Below the pieces are notes generated by a model. That model was not told where the DNA came from. It did no database searches and was given only the letters and a program-made list of their open reading frames with translations. From Bacteroidales bacterium UBA5433 (lineage in GTDB: Bacteria; Bacteroidota; Bacteroidia; Bacteroidales; UBA932), in NCBI GenBank assembly GCA_002427525.1, contig DIRP01000004.1:394-64393 (forward strand): a DNA stretch of 64,000 bases. Direction: 5' to 3'. Positions 49,882-59,130 of the stretch are shown here, piece after piece (the stretch's first letter is position 1; each line of letters begins with the position of its first letter). The position numbers and the translations under genes are program-made.

Positions 49882-51093
49882 TTATTTCAATGTATCCAAA
49901 GCGGCAAGAACCAGTTCTGTGGCCAGTACCAGTTCTTCTTTAGTAATGCACAGTGGCGGTGCTATACGAAACGCCGTATCACAGTATAAAAACCAGTCTG
50001 CCATAGCTCCCTCTTCCAAAAGCCGGCGAATGAAGACCTCTACTTTACCGGCATCTTCCAGTTCCACAGCCAGCAACAACCCTTCTCCCCGAATCTCTTT
50101 GACAGCAGGATGTGCAACTAAAGCGTCTTTCACAAAGGTTGCCTTTTCCTCCACTGTAGCTATCCACCCTTCTTTGAGCAATACCTGAAGTGCCGCAAAA
50201 CCGGCAGCACAACTTACGGGATGTCCTCCAAAGGTAGTTATGTGTCCCAGCACAGGATCAGACTTCCATGCCTCCATCAAATTCTTGTTACAGGCAAGAG
50301 CTCCCAGAGGCATCCCTCCCCCCAGGGCCTTGGCCAGAGTTACCATATCCGGCACCACATCATACTTCTGCATGGCAAAAAGTTTCCCCGTTCTCCCAAA
50401 GCCTGTCTGGACTTCATCAAATATAAGCAAAGTTCCCGTACGGTCGCAACGCTCCCTCAAGGCCTGCAAAAAACCCGGAACAGGCAGGCGTACCCCCGCC
50501 TCGGCCTGAATAGGCTCGGCAATAACACAGGCAGTATACCTGTCTATCAGTTGCAAATCTTCAAAGCAGTTAAAGCGCAGAGTCGTGACACCGGGGAGCA
50601 AGGGTCGGAAAGCACTGCGGAACGTTTCGTTTCCCATAACGCTCAAAGCACCATGTGTGCTCCCGTGGTAAGCATTTCGGAAACAGGCCATTTTATGACG
50701 GCCGGTAACACGTTTGGCAAGCTTCATGGCCGCTTCGTTTGCTTCTGATCCGGAGTTTACAAAATATACCGAGTTCAGAGCAGACGGCAAACACTCTGTA
50801 AGTAAAGAAGCCAAAAGCACCTGCGGCTGCTGGATAAGTTCTCCGTAAACCATCAGATGTAAATGGTTACGGGCCTGGTTTTCAATAGCCTCGATTACCT
50901 CGGGACGTGCATGGCCTACGTGGCTTACAGAGACCCCTGAAATAAGGTCCAGGTACCGTTTTCCCGTTGTTGACAGAAGAAATACCCCCTCTGCTTTTTG
51001 TATTTCAACACCTAAGGGAGAGGGGGAAGTTTGTCCTAACAGAGAATAAAACTGTTCGCGTATGGTTTTTTTATTCTTCAAAAGCAGAATCAA
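49882..51093 (-). CDS. Class III aminotransferase (acetylornithine/ornithine type)
   Basis: Pyridoxal-phosphate aminotransferase of 403 residues, fold type I. D226 in FDEVQTGFGRTGK contacts the cofactor ring, and K255 in TLAKALGGGMP forms the aldimine. FVNSGSEANEAAMKLAKRVTG is the cofactor phosphate site. No ATG exists near the N-terminus. The candidates are TTG at 51093 (used here), which overlaps the upstream gene by 23 bases, or TTG at 51081. It lies outside any arginine-biosynthesis cluster, so acetylornithine as substrate is not assured; 4-aminobutyrate or other omega-amino acids are possible. Confidence 0.85.
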   Translation of the reverse strand: MILLLKNKKTIREQFYSLLGQTSPSPLGVEIQKAEGVFLLSTTGKRYLDLISGVSVSHVGHARPEVIEAIENQARNHLHLMVYGELIQQPQVLLASLLTECLPSALNSVYFVNSGSEANEAAMKLAKRVTGRHKMACFRNAYHGSTHGALSVMGNETFRSAFRPLLPGVTTLRFNCFEDLQLIDRYTACVIAEPIQAEAGVRLPVPGFLQALRERCDRTGTLLIFDEVQTGFGRTGKLFAMQKYDVVPDMVTLAKALGGGMPLGALACNKNLMEAWKSDPVLGHITTFGGHPVSCAAGFAALQVLLKEGWIATVEEKATFVKDALVAHPAVKEIRGEGLLLAVELEDAGKVEVFIRRLLEEGAMADWFLYCDTAFRIAPPLCITKEELVLATELVLAALDTLK

Positions 51094-51874
51094 CTAATAT
51101 ACGTCCGCAATATTCGCACACAATGATCTTCTTACTCATTTTAATATCCAATTGACGCTGAGGAGGAATCTTATTAAAACAACCTCCGCATGCACCTCGC
51201 TTAACGGTCACAACGGCCAACCCGTTGTGCGCGTTATTCCTGACCTTTTTATAGGCAGACAGTACCCGCACATCTATCTGATTTGCAATTTGGTCTGCCT
51301 TTTTGCGCAACGCCTCTTCTTCCTTGGATGTTTCATTAACAATGACATCCAATTCGTTGTTTTTCACTTCCAGGTCTTTTTCTCTATCTTCATGCGCTAT
51401 CTTTGTCTGCTCTAATTTTTCCTTTCTGTCTTTAAGCAAAATAGAAAATTCACGGATGTATTTTTCTGCCAGCTCCACGTCCAGATTCTGGTTTTCTATC
51501 TCTTTTGACAAGGAATCAAATTCACGGCTGTTCTTGACATTGGCTTGCTGAGTCTCGTATTTGACTGCCATAGCCCGGGCATTGTCAGCATCTATCCTGC
51601 GCGAGGCAATGTCTTTTTCAATACCACGAACCTCTTTCAACAAGTTTTCTATACGCGTTGCCATTCCTTTGATATCATCTTCCAGGTCCTGAATTTCCAG
51701 CGGCAATTCACCACGGAGTAAATGTATTTTGTCAATCTGCGAATCGGTTGTCTGCAGTTGATAAAGAAGACGCAATTTATCCTCCATTGTCAGCGTACCT
51801 TCCTGTTCTGCCTTGTACAGGTCCGTAAATGATCCGGCATTAGTTCCGGCAGTTTTTGTCGTTTTCTTTGTCAT
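51071..51874 (-). CDS. Coiled-coil protein with C-terminal C4 zinc ribbon
   Basis: A 267-residue cytoplasmic protein: a long antiparallel coiled coil (about 40-205, rich in Glu/Lys heptads) followed by a zinc ribbon with Cys pairs in RGACGGCFNKIPP and VCEYCGRIL. This is the widespread zf-RING_7 / CT398-like group, suggested to bind nucleic acids or secretion components; function is not established. An N-terminal Thr/Lys-rich tail precedes the coil. It follows nif3 by 15 bases; a Nif3-zinc ribbon pair is common across bacteria. Confidence 0.88.
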   Translation of the reverse strand: MTKKTTKTAGTNAGSFTDLYKAEQEGTLTMEDKLRLLYQLQTTDSQIDKIHLLRGELPLEIQDLEDDIKGMATRIENLLKEVRGIEKDIASRRIDADNARAMAVKYETQQANVKNSREFDSLSKEIENQNLDVELAEKYIREFSILLKDRKEKLEQTKIAHEDREKDLEVKNNELDVIVNETSKEEEALRKKADQIANQIDVRVLSAYKKVRNNAHNGLAVVTVKRGACGGCFNKIPPQRQLDIKMSKKIIVCEYCGRILVDSAFEE

Positions 51875-51889
51875 AATTGTATTGATAAC

Positions 51890-52717
51890 TTAATATATTC
51901 GGATGGGATTAGTATTGATATGTGTTTTGCGGACGTCAAAGGTAGGGATTTTTTTCTTAAGCTCGTTGCAGATTACTTCCAGTATTCCCGCCTCTGATTC
52001 GTAATGCCCTATGTCTGCAAGCATCAGCTGTGGAACGGTTTCAAAATATGCGTGGTAACTAAAATCGGCACTTACAAAAATCTGTGCACCTGACTCCAGT
52101 GCAAACGGAATAAGGGAAGAACCGCTTCCACCACAAAGTGCCACCCTGGAAATACGCCGGTGATACATGTCCGAGGCCTTAAAATGCTTCAGACCGAATG
52201 CAGATTTAAGCAAAGAAAAGAAAGCCCCGGTGTCCATTTCTTCCGGAAGATCTCCCACAATACCTAATCCGCAGGCAGCTGTTCCTGAAATACCGGTTCC
52301 TCCGGCTTCCTGCTGCCTGCCGCATTCTTCGGGAGCAAGAATAGACTTGTTTTTCAGCCCCAACGCCTCGGCCATAGCCCCGCTTACTCCGTCCATCACT
52401 TTGTCTGCATTGGTATGCATGCAATACAAAACCATATGATGACGTACGGCTAAAGCTACGGTACGCTCCACGGGAGTAGCGTCTCTCAGGTGTTTTAATC
52501 CTTTGAAAATCAGGGGATGGTGAGAAATCACCATGTTAACTCCTTCAGAAACAGCTTCCTCAATTACCTCTTCTGTACAATCAAGACACACTACTGCACC
52601 GGTAACAGGTGTTTGCGAATTACCAATACACAACCCGGAATTGTCCCACGACTCTTGCAGTCCCGGAGGAGCCCACTGTTCAAGTATCTGAATAACATCG
52701 GCTGCTTTACGCTTCAT
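51890..52717 (-). CDS. Nif3-like dinuclear metal-centre protein
   Basis: Member of the NIF3/YqfO/DUF34 family, which forms hexameric rings with a two-metal site. Metal ligands are visible in VISHHPLIFKG, HTNADKVMDGV and the C-terminal DIGHYESE. It has 275 residues and lacks the roughly 100-residue central insertion found in the longer YqfO form. Instead a short Gly/Cys-containing stretch (about 125-150) joins the halves. The ATG overlaps the merR stop in an ATGA (52714-52717). Family function is debated (GTP cyclohydrolase-like or metal-related). Confidence 0.88.
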   Translation of the reverse strand: MKRKAADVIQILEQWAPPGLQESWDNSGLCIGNSQTPVTGAVVCLDCTEEVIEEAVSEGVNMVISHHPLIFKGLKHLRDATPVERTVALAVRHHMVLYCMHTNADKVMDGVSGAMAEALGLKNKSILAPEECGRQQEAGGTGISGTAACGLGIVGDLPEEMDTGAFFSLLKSAFGLKHFKASDMYHRRISRVALCGGSGSSLIPFALESGAQIFVSADFSYHAYFETVPQLMLADIGHYESEAGILEVICNELKKKIPTFDVRKTHINTNPIRIY

Positions 52718-53034
52718 TCCATCATGTCTTTTATTTCCGTAAGCTGGGACTTAATCCGGTCCAAAGATGCCAGGATATCTACCGTCTTGTCTTCCCCCTC
52801 CCTGTTATCGTGCATACGCCCCTTAGCTCCTTCCAATGTCATGCCTCTGTCTTTAACCAAATGATGAATAATTTTGTAATTGGAAACATCTTCTGCAGTA
52901 AAAAGCCGGTTTCCTTTCTTGTTTCTTACGGGTTTGATGAAATCGCTGAACTTCCCGGACCAAAAGCGTACAAGAGAAGTGTTTTCTCCCAGAATTTCAG
53001 CAACTTCACCAATACTATAGTACATTTTTTCCAT
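52714..53034 (-). CDS. Small MerR-family transcriptional regulator
   Basis: A 106-residue DNA-binding protein. MYYSIGEVAEILGENTSLVRFW is spread over the helix-turn-helix (about 4-25) and is followed by the MerR wing NKKGNRLFTAEDVSNY. A short C-terminal helix follows with almost no effector domain and no metal-binding Cys. Small MerR proteins of this kind are common in Bacteroidetes. It lies four bases after the first M23 gene and overlaps nif3. No inverted-repeat operator with the usual 19-bp spacing stands out nearby. Confidence 0.88.
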   Translation of the reverse strand: MEKMYYSIGEVAEILGENTSLVRFWSGKFSDFIKPVRNKKGNRLFTAEDVSNYKIIHHLVKDRGMTLEGAKGRMHDNREGEDKTVDILASLDRIKSQLTEIKDMME

Positions 53035-53038
53035 ATGC

Positions 53039-53995
53039 TTAATCTAAAGATTGACCTGTATTATTTGCCGTCAGCAAAATTTGATGGTAATCGTACGGCT
53101 GAACATCCATAAAAAAATAATGTACAGGATCCATAACCTGGTCACCCTGCCTTACTTCGTAGTGAAGATGCGGCATGAAGGACATCCCGGTGGACCCTAT
53201 TCGTGCAACGACCATGCCTCGTTTTACATACTGCCCTTTCCTTACAAAAATGTCGCTCAAATGCGCATATACCGTAACATAGCCTCTGTAAGGATGTGCT
53301 ATTTCTACCACATTCCCCCTTCCACGGGCAGAACGCGACACATGCACAACCTGACCGTCTGCCGTTGCCAATACATCTGTACCGTGCCCGGCCAGAAAAT
53401 CCATCCCCGTATGTTCCATTGGGATTTTATAAAAAGGATGGATACGAAGCCCCACTGTTGCACCCATGGCTTCCATGGGAGGATCTCGTAAAGGAAAGAC
53501 AGCCGGCAAGTACCTTAAGCTGTCCGTATTATCATAAACCTGATTGCCTATTTCATAAAGTCCTCTTGTAACCAACGCCATTCGTTGTTCCAGGCTGCTG
53601 ATTACAGAATCTGCATGGTAAGCCAATACAAAAGAATAATCCTCCATAAGACTTTGGTAATGTGTAATATCTGCACCTTCCGTCACCTCCAGCGGCGTTG
53701 AATGAAGTACGGCACCATAAATACCTTTGTCCCTTGTATCCAATTCTTCAATAACCGTAGTAAGGTTTTTCATTTCCTTACTCAACCTTTCGTACTCACT
53801 TTGCATCAATTGAGTTTCCCGTTGCAGGTTTCTCTCTGCCGGAGAAAGAACAAACAACCCAAAAATCAGGTAATATATTACAGAAAGTACAACGCTACCC
53901 AGGAAAATCCATAAAAAGCGCTTTAATCTGATTTTAAAACCGGGACGCACTTTAATGAATTCCAGTTTTTCCTTGTTGAACTGGTAATGGCTCAT
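53039..53995 (-). CDS. M23 murein endopeptidase, membrane-anchored
   Basis: Zinc metallopeptidase that cuts murein cross-links or regulates such enzymes. It has 318 residues: basic N-terminus, one membrane helix (about 27-50), a coiled coil (about 50-90) and a C-terminal LytM domain. Ligands are in HTGMDFLAG (H-x3-D) and PHLHYEV (H-x-H), so it is likely active. It is a tandem paralogue of the next gene upstream (9-base gap), with the same architecture. Confidence 0.92.
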   Translation of the reverse strand: MSHYQFNKEKLEFIKVRPGFKIRLKRFLWIFLGSVVLSVIYYLIFGLFVLSPAERNLQRETQLMQSEYERLSKEMKNLTTVIEELDTRDKGIYGAVLHSTPLEVTEGADITHYQSLMEDYSFVLAYHADSVISSLEQRMALVTRGLYEIGNQVYDNTDSLRYLPAVFPLRDPPMEAMGATVGLRIHPFYKIPMEHTGMDFLAGHGTDVLATADGQVVHVSRSARGRGNVVEIAHPYRGYVTVYAHLSDIFVRKGQYVKRGMVVARIGSTGMSFMPHLHYEVRQGDQVMDPVHYFFMDVQPYDYHQILLTANNTGQSLD

Positions 53996-54004
53996 TGTTA
54001 GAAA

Positions 54005-54970
54005 TTATTGGCGTCCACCCAGGATTACCGCATGGTAATCATCTGTTGCAATGTTGTTATTGAAATAATTGTAAGGATTAACAGGACGACCCATATAAAT
54101 TACTTCATAATGCACATGAGGACCTGTAGATTTTCCTGTTGAACCCAGCATGCCAATACATTCACCACGTTTAACCAGCTGGCCCTCATAAACCACAGCC
54201 TTGTTCAGGTGGGCATATCGTGTTTTATACCCAAATCCGTGGTCAATCATAATATAACGTCCATACCCGTTGTATTCGTAACGGATAGCTTCAATCTTTC
54301 CATCTCCCGTAGCATACACCGGAGAATTAAGGGCTCCTGTAAGATCAATACCTTCGTGCATGCGTATCCCGCCATAAATAGGATCTATTCTGTATCCAAA
54401 AGCACCTGACCACCTGAAATTTTTTGTATCCTCCGGCAGAGGCAATATAGACGGAATGCATTTTGCCACTTCTCCTGCCTGACCTGCAACTCGTTCCACA
54501 TCATCAAAAGATTTGGACTGTATAAAGGCCTTTTTGATAATCTTATCAAACTGCAATGCTGTAGACAGCAGCAAATCCGCATTTTCTGAATATTCCAGAT
54601 AAGGATAGCGGTTGGAACCTCCAAACCCCGCATCTCTGACTTCGGGCGGAATTTGTTCCATCCCAAACATGTTTCTGTAAATCATGTTATCCCGGACCTG
54701 CAAAACCTCCAATTTTTTTTCCGACTGTTCCAGTTTTTTCCCTATTAATTCCAGATTGGACAGAGCTTCCTTATATTCCCGTTCCAGACGGAGGGTTTTG
54801 GGTGTTTTTAATTTCAGTCCTTCTGTGTAGAGCATATAGTACCCAATGGCAACTACAATACTTATTGGCAGGACAATAAGCACCCGTAATAAAGACAAAC
54901 GCAAACTGGGCTTCTGAAGCTCATAAGACAATGTTCCGGGATTGTATTTATATCTTCTTTTTCCTGCCAT
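54005..54970 (-). CDS. M23 murein endopeptidase, membrane-anchored (second copy)
   Basis: Zinc metallopeptidase of 321 residues from the ATG at 54970 (MAGKRRYKYNP). Upstream in-frame starts at 54985 and 55000 lie in or near the promoter. Architecture: one membrane helix (about 28-47), coiled coil (about 58-90) and a C-terminal LytM domain with HEGIDLTG and PHVHYEV ligands, all intact. It leads the 16-gene minus-strand run and is divergent from alaS. The tandem pair probably arose by duplication, though the helical regions have diverged. Confidence 0.92.
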   Translation of the reverse strand: MAGKRRYKYNPGTLSYELQKPSLRLSLLRVLIVLPISIVVAIGYYMLYTEGLKLKTPKTLRLEREYKEALSNLELIGKKLEQSEKKLEVLQVRDNMIYRNMFGMEQIPPEVRDAGFGGSNRYPYLEYSENADLLLSTALQFDKIIKKAFIQSKSFDDVERVAGQAGEVAKCIPSILPLPEDTKNFRWSGAFGYRIDPIYGGIRMHEGIDLTGALNSPVYATGDGKIEAIRYEYNGYGRYIMIDHGFGYKTRYAHLNKAVVYEGQLVKRGECIGMLGSTGKSTGPHVHYEVIYMGRPVNPYNYFNNNIATDDYHAVILGGRQ

Positions 54971-54997
54971 GCAGTTTATTAACATGTTATTAACGTA

Positions 54998-55005
54998 CAA
55001 AGATA
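54998..55005 (-). promoter_or_regulatory. -7 box of the M23-to-rnf run
   Basis: Reads TATCTTTG on the minus strand, 27 bases before the ATG at 54970. A -33 TTTG at the ideal distance is not clear. It is the only obvious start signal for the long downstream run, apart from a possible internal promoter before rnfB. Confidence 0.55.
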
Positions 55006-55027
55006 AATAATTTTCGTAAAAATGCGG

Positions 55028-55035
55028 TATATTTG
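55028..55035 (+). promoter_or_regulatory. -7 box of the alaS operon
   Basis: TATATTTG, exact match, 13 bases before the first of three consecutive ATG codons at 55049. The predicted leader is under ten bases. This argues against a start at the in-frame ATG at 55022, which precedes the box. Confidence 0.6.
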
Positions 55036-55048
55036 TCCGTTAAATAAG

Positions 55049-57667
55049 ATGATGATGACCTTTAGCAATATACGAAAAATATTTTTAGATTTTTTTGACA
55101 GCAAGGGACACACCCTGGTCCCCTCCGCTCCTATGGTAATAAAAAACGACCCAACCCTGATGTTTACCAATGCGGGCATGAACCAATTTAAGGACTTATT
55201 TCTGGGAAACCAACCGGTAACATACAAGCGGGTAGCCAACTCACAAAAATGCCTGCGCGTGAGCGGCAAGCATAACGACCTGGAAGAAGTGGGGCACGAT
55301 ACATACCACCACACCATGTTTGAAATGCTGGGCAACTGGAGCTTTGGAGATTATTTCAAAAAAGAAGCCATTGCCTGGGCCTGGGAGCTGCTTTCGGAGG
55401 GGTACCATCTGGACACCGACAGGTTGTATGCCACTGTTTTTGAAGGCTCTCAAGAAGAAGGGCTGGAGCCTGACCGGGAATCTTACTCCTACTGGAAACA
55501 GTACCTCCCGGAAGACCGCATCTTGTTTGGAAATAAAAAAGACAACTTCTGGGAAATGGGAGATACAGGTCCCTGCGGCCCGTGCAGCGAAGTCCACATA
55601 GACTTGCGACCGGATTCGGAACGAGCCAAAGTACAAGGAGCTTCCCTGGTAAACAAAGACCACCCTTTGGTAGTGGAATTGTGGAATCTGGTTTTTATTC
55701 AATACAACAGAAAAGCAGACACGTCTTTGGAACAGCTCCCACAATGCCATGTAGACACAGGTATGGGGCTGGAACGTCTATGCATGGCTATTCAGGGAAA
55801 ACAGAGTACGTACGATACAGACTTATTCTGCAACTTAATTCAGGCAACCGGCCGCCTGTGTGGAAAAGAGTACGGAACAGACAACAAGACAGACATTGCC
55901 CTGCGGGTAATTGCAGACCACCTGAGGGCCATATGCTTTTCCATCGCAGACGGACAGTTGCCCTCCAACGTAAAAGCAGGATATGTTATCAGACGTATCC
56001 TGCGCCGTGCTGTCAGGTATGGCTACACATTCCTGGAATTCCGTCAGCCCTTCCTGTGCCACCTGGTCCCGGCTCTTGTTCAGGAAATGGGAGAAGCCTT
56101 CCCGGAACTTGTCCGGGAACAGAAGCTCATATACAACATCATTCATCAGGAAGAAGAAGCCTTTCTACGTACCCTGGAAAAAGGCATACACCTGTTTGAA
56201 CAATTTTCCCGGGATAACAACAAGGAATTCAGCGGAAAAGATGCATTTCTATTGTACGACACGTACGGTTTCCCCCTTGATCTGACCATCCTTATGGCAA
56301 AAGAAAAAGGGTTGGCCGTCAACACAAAAGATTTTGAAGAAGCCTTGGAAAAACAAAAAGAAAGAGCCCGCCGTGCCACCCTGACAAAAGAAGGCGACTG
56401 GACAGAGTTGCATCCTTTCTCAGAACCCGTTTTTCTTGGCTACGAAACAACGCATACAGACGCCCGTATTTTACGTTACCGTAAGGTTCTTGCCAAAAAC
56501 AAAGAATTTTGGCAAATTGTACTGGACCGAACCCCTTTTTACGCAGAAAGCGGCGGACAAACCGGCGATTCCGGCTATTTAAAAAATGCCTTGGGTGAGG
56601 TAATACGCATTACAGATACCATCAAAGAAAACAACCTTATCCTGCACATAGCCGCAACCATTCCGGAAAATCCGGAAGTTGTATTCCAGGCCGTAGTAGA
56701 TGAAGACCGCCGCAAACGTATTGCCGGCAACCATACTGCCACACACCTGTTGCACCATGCCTTGCGCCGGGTACTGGGTTCCCATATAGAACAAAAAGGA
56801 TCCCACGTATCTGCAGAGGCTCTCCGCTTTGACTTTTCCCATTTCAACCGCCTGACCCCGGAAGAAATAAGAAAAGTTGAACGTATGGTCAATGAAATGA
56901 TCCGGAGAAACACATCGCGTGATACCCTGGACAACCTAACTCCGGAACAAGCAAGTTCCATGGGAGCTATAGCGCTTTTTGGAGAAAAATACGGAGAAAA
57001 AGTACGGGTTATAAAATTTGGAGACTCTCTGGAACTCTGTGGGGGAACCCATGCAGAAGCTACAGGCAGCATTGGTTTTTTTAAGATTGTAAGTGAAGGT
57101 GCCATCGCAGCCGGTGTTCGCAGGATAGAGGCCATCACAGGCATTGCTGCAGAATCTAAGGTAGAGGAAATGGAGACCATCTTGTCCGGTGTTAAAACCC
57201 TGATGAATGACAACCCGGACATTCTTGCCGCACTACATAAAACAATTCAGGAAAACGAACAACTGCGGAAAGCCATGGAAGAAAACAAGCGCGAGCGCGC
57301 GGTTGCTCTCCGCAAAACCCTTTGGGAACAACGAAAAAATCTAAACGGCATCCAATTTGTAACACTTACAGGTGTATCCCTCCCGGAAATAGTAAAAGAA
57401 ATGGCCTTTTCTTTCCGACAGGAAGATTCAGCCAATACAGCTTTTGCCGCAGCCTATGAACATAAGGGCAAGGCCAACCTGGCTTTATTTCTTTCCCGGG
57501 ATCTGGTAGATGCCGGCTTCAACGCCGGTACCATAATCCGCGACGTCTCCCACCATATTGAAGGACGAGGCGGAGGACAGAATTTTTACGCTTCTGCAGG
57601 AGGTACAAACACAGATGGCCTGCTGGCCGCCCTGGACGCCATTGCCCGTGCATTAAAGAACCCTTAA
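55049..57667 (+). CDS. alaS: Alanyl-tRNA synthetase
   Basis: Charges tRNA-Ala. The start was placed at the first of three tandem ATGs (55049, 55052, 55055), giving 872 residues beginning MMMTFSNIRKIFLDFF, in line with the family N-terminus. Class II catalytic core (1-250, with GDYFKKEAIAWAWE), editing domain with zinc-site HTATHLLHH, CGGTHAEATGSIG, and a C-terminal DHHA1 domain with EGRGGGQNFYASAGG. It is complete. The lptG-like gene follows after 11 bases. Confidence 0.97.
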   Translation: MMMTFSNIRKIFLDFFDSKGHTLVPSAPMVIKNDPTLMFTNAGMNQFKDLFLGNQPVTYKRVANSQKCLRVSGKHNDLEEVGHDTYHHTMFEMLGNWSFGDYFKKEAIAWAWELLSEGYHLDTDRLYATVFEGSQEEGLEPDRESYSYWKQYLPEDRILFGNKKDNFWEMGDTGPCGPCSEVHIDLRPDSERAKVQGASLVNKDHPLVVELWNLVFIQYNRKADTSLEQLPQCHVDTGMGLERLCMAIQGKQSTYDTDLFCNLIQATGRLCGKEYGTDNKTDIALRVIADHLRAICFSIADGQLPSNVKAGYVIRRILRRAVRYGYTFLEFRQPFLCHLVPALVQEMGEAFPELVREQKLIYNIIHQEEEAFLRTLEKGIHLFEQFSRDNNKEFSGKDAFLLYDTYGFPLDLTILMAKEKGLAVNTKDFEEALEKQKERARRATLTKEGDWTELHPFSEPVFLGYETTHTDARILRYRKVLAKNKEFWQIVLDRTPFYAESGGQTGDSGYLKNALGEVIRITDTIKENNLILHIAATIPENPEVVFQAVVDEDRRKRIAGNHTATHLLHHALRRVLGSHIEQKGSHVSAEALRFDFSHFNRLTPEEIRKVERMVNEMIRRNTSRDTLDNLTPEQASSMGAIALFGEKYGEKVRVIKFGDSLELCGGTHAEATGSIGFFKIVSEGAIAAGVRRIEAITGIAAESKVEEMETILSGVKTLMNDNPDILAALHKTIQENEQLRKAMEENKRERAVALRKTLWEQRKNLNGIQFVTLTGVSLPEIVKEMAFSFRQEDSANTAFAAAYEHKGKANLALFLSRDLVDAGFNAGTIIRDVSHHIEGRGGGQNFYASAGGTNTDGLLAALDAIARALKNP

Positions 57668-57678
57668 CGTTTTTGCAG

Positions 57679-59130
57679 GTGAAGATATTTGACCGTTTCC
57701 TTGTCCGCTCGTTTCTGGGCCCGTTGTTTCTGACAATATTCATAGTACTTTTTGTACTGGTGTTGCAGTTCCTCTGGGTTTATATAGACGAGTTGGTAGG
57801 AAAAGGTCTGGGCTTAAAAGTAATTCTGGAATTTCTCTTCTGGGGTACCTGTACTGTAATTCCCATGGCACTTCCCCTGGCCACCCTGCTGGCTTCTATC
57901 ATGACTATGGGCAATATGGGAGAATTCAACGAACTGCTGGCCATGAAAGCAGCAGGCATTCCGCTGCTCCGCATCATGCGCCCGCTCATCATCCTGTCTT
58001 TTGTCATATCCATTTCCGCTTTCTTTGCTGCCAACGACCTCATGCCCTTAGCTTATAAAAATATATTTGCTTTACGGGATGACATCTCGCGCACCAAAGA
58101 AGAGATACGCATTCCCACAGAAATTTTCTACAACGGCATTGACAACTACAGCCTGAGGATAGACAGCCGTGACAAGAACACCGATATGTTATATGATATC
58201 ATGGTGTATAACCACAGTACCAGGAGAGGCAACAACAGCGTAACCCTGGCAGACTCGGGGACCATCCGGCTTACAGAAGACAAAAAGAATATCATCTTTA
58301 CCTTGTTCAGCGGAGAGAGCTACGAAGAAGGAAACAGACAATCCGTTGCCGACACCTCTTTCCCTTTGCAGCATCTTATTTTTGACAGACAAGACATTGT
58401 TATAGAACTAACCAATTATGCCTTCCAAAGAAGGGATGGGGACCGTTTTGGAAGCGACGTCATGGCACAGGGATTAAGCAGCCTGGGGCACCGACGCGAT
58501 TCCCTGGACTCTTTGTACTCAATTTCACTGGCACAGTTCCAAAAGCGGCTCTTTGTTACGGGAGGTCTGTCTTATATTCGCCAACTGGACACAGCAAACA
58601 AACAGGAATACAAAGGATATTTTCCACAAGAACTGCTATATGTCCCGGAAGAAAGCGCACAATTCCCTGACCTGATCAACCGGTCCATTGGGAAAACAGA
58701 CCAACTGACAAACCAGGTAGAAAACTACATGATAGAAGAAATCCAAATTCACCTGCCTTTACGTAGAACCCAGGTAGAATGGTTCCGGAAGTTTACGGTA
58801 GCGTTTGCCTGTTTTATTTTTTTCTTTATCGGAGCCCCTCTGGGAGCCATCATCCGTAAAGGAGGTCTGGGAACACCGGTAATTGTTTCTATGTTATTCT
58901 TCGTTGTTTATTACGTAATAGATATTTCAGGAAAAAAATTGGCCACAGACGGCTCTGTTTCTGCTTTTATGGGAACATTTATTTCTGCCATGATCCTGCT
59001 TCCCCTCGGTATTTTTCTCACCTACAAAGCCACTACAGATTCTGCCTTGTTCAACAAAGATGCGTACCTTCTTCTTTTTAAGAAAGTAAAAAAATTACTG
59101 CCCGGACACCATGCAGACAAAGAAGAATAA
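57679..59130 (+). CDS. LptF/LptG-family lipopolysaccharide export permease
   Basis: Inner-membrane permease of the lipopolysaccharide export ABC system. The GTG at 57679 starts (M)KIFDRFLVRSFLGPL, matching the family; a TTG at 57673 adds two residues. It has 483 residues with helices near 15-35, 60-85 and 100-120, a large periplasmic beta-jellyroll (about 125-365) and three C-terminal helices. LPLATLLASIMTMG is the coupling region to the ATPase. It fits functionally with the OstA-like and acyltransferase genes elsewhere in the window. It overlaps fmt by 20 bases. Confidence 0.92.
   Translation: MKIFDRFLVRSFLGPLFLTIFIVLFVLVLQFLWVYIDELVGKGLGLKVILEFLFWGTCTVIPMALPLATLLASIMTMGNMGEFNELLAMKAAGIPLLRIMRPLIILSFVISISAFFAANDLMPLAYKNIFALRDDISRTKEEIRIPTEIFYNGIDNYSLRIDSRDKNTDMLYDIMVYNHSTRRGNNSVTLADSGTIRLTEDKKNIIFTLFSGESYEEGNRQSVADTSFPLQHLIFDRQDIVIELTNYAFQRRDGDRFGSDVMAQGLSSLGHRRDSLDSLYSISLAQFQKRLFVTGGLSYIRQLDTANKQEYKGYFPQELLYVPEESAQFPDLINRSIGKTDQLTNQVENYMIEEIQIHLPLRRTQVEWFRKFTVAFACFIFFFIGAPLGAIIRKGGLGTPVIVSMLFFVVYYVIDISGKKLATDGSVSAFMGTFISAMILLPLGIFLTYKATTDSALFNKDAYLLLFKKVKKLLPGHHADKEE

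Noticed and set aside
41911..54970. Mobile or accessory island
   Set aside because: Contents are conserved core genes with uniform base composition by eye; no integrase, transposase or direct repeats.
55022..55048. In-frame ATG at 55022 as alaS start
   Set aside because: It precedes the -7 box at 55028-55035 and adds residues absent from the family N-terminus.
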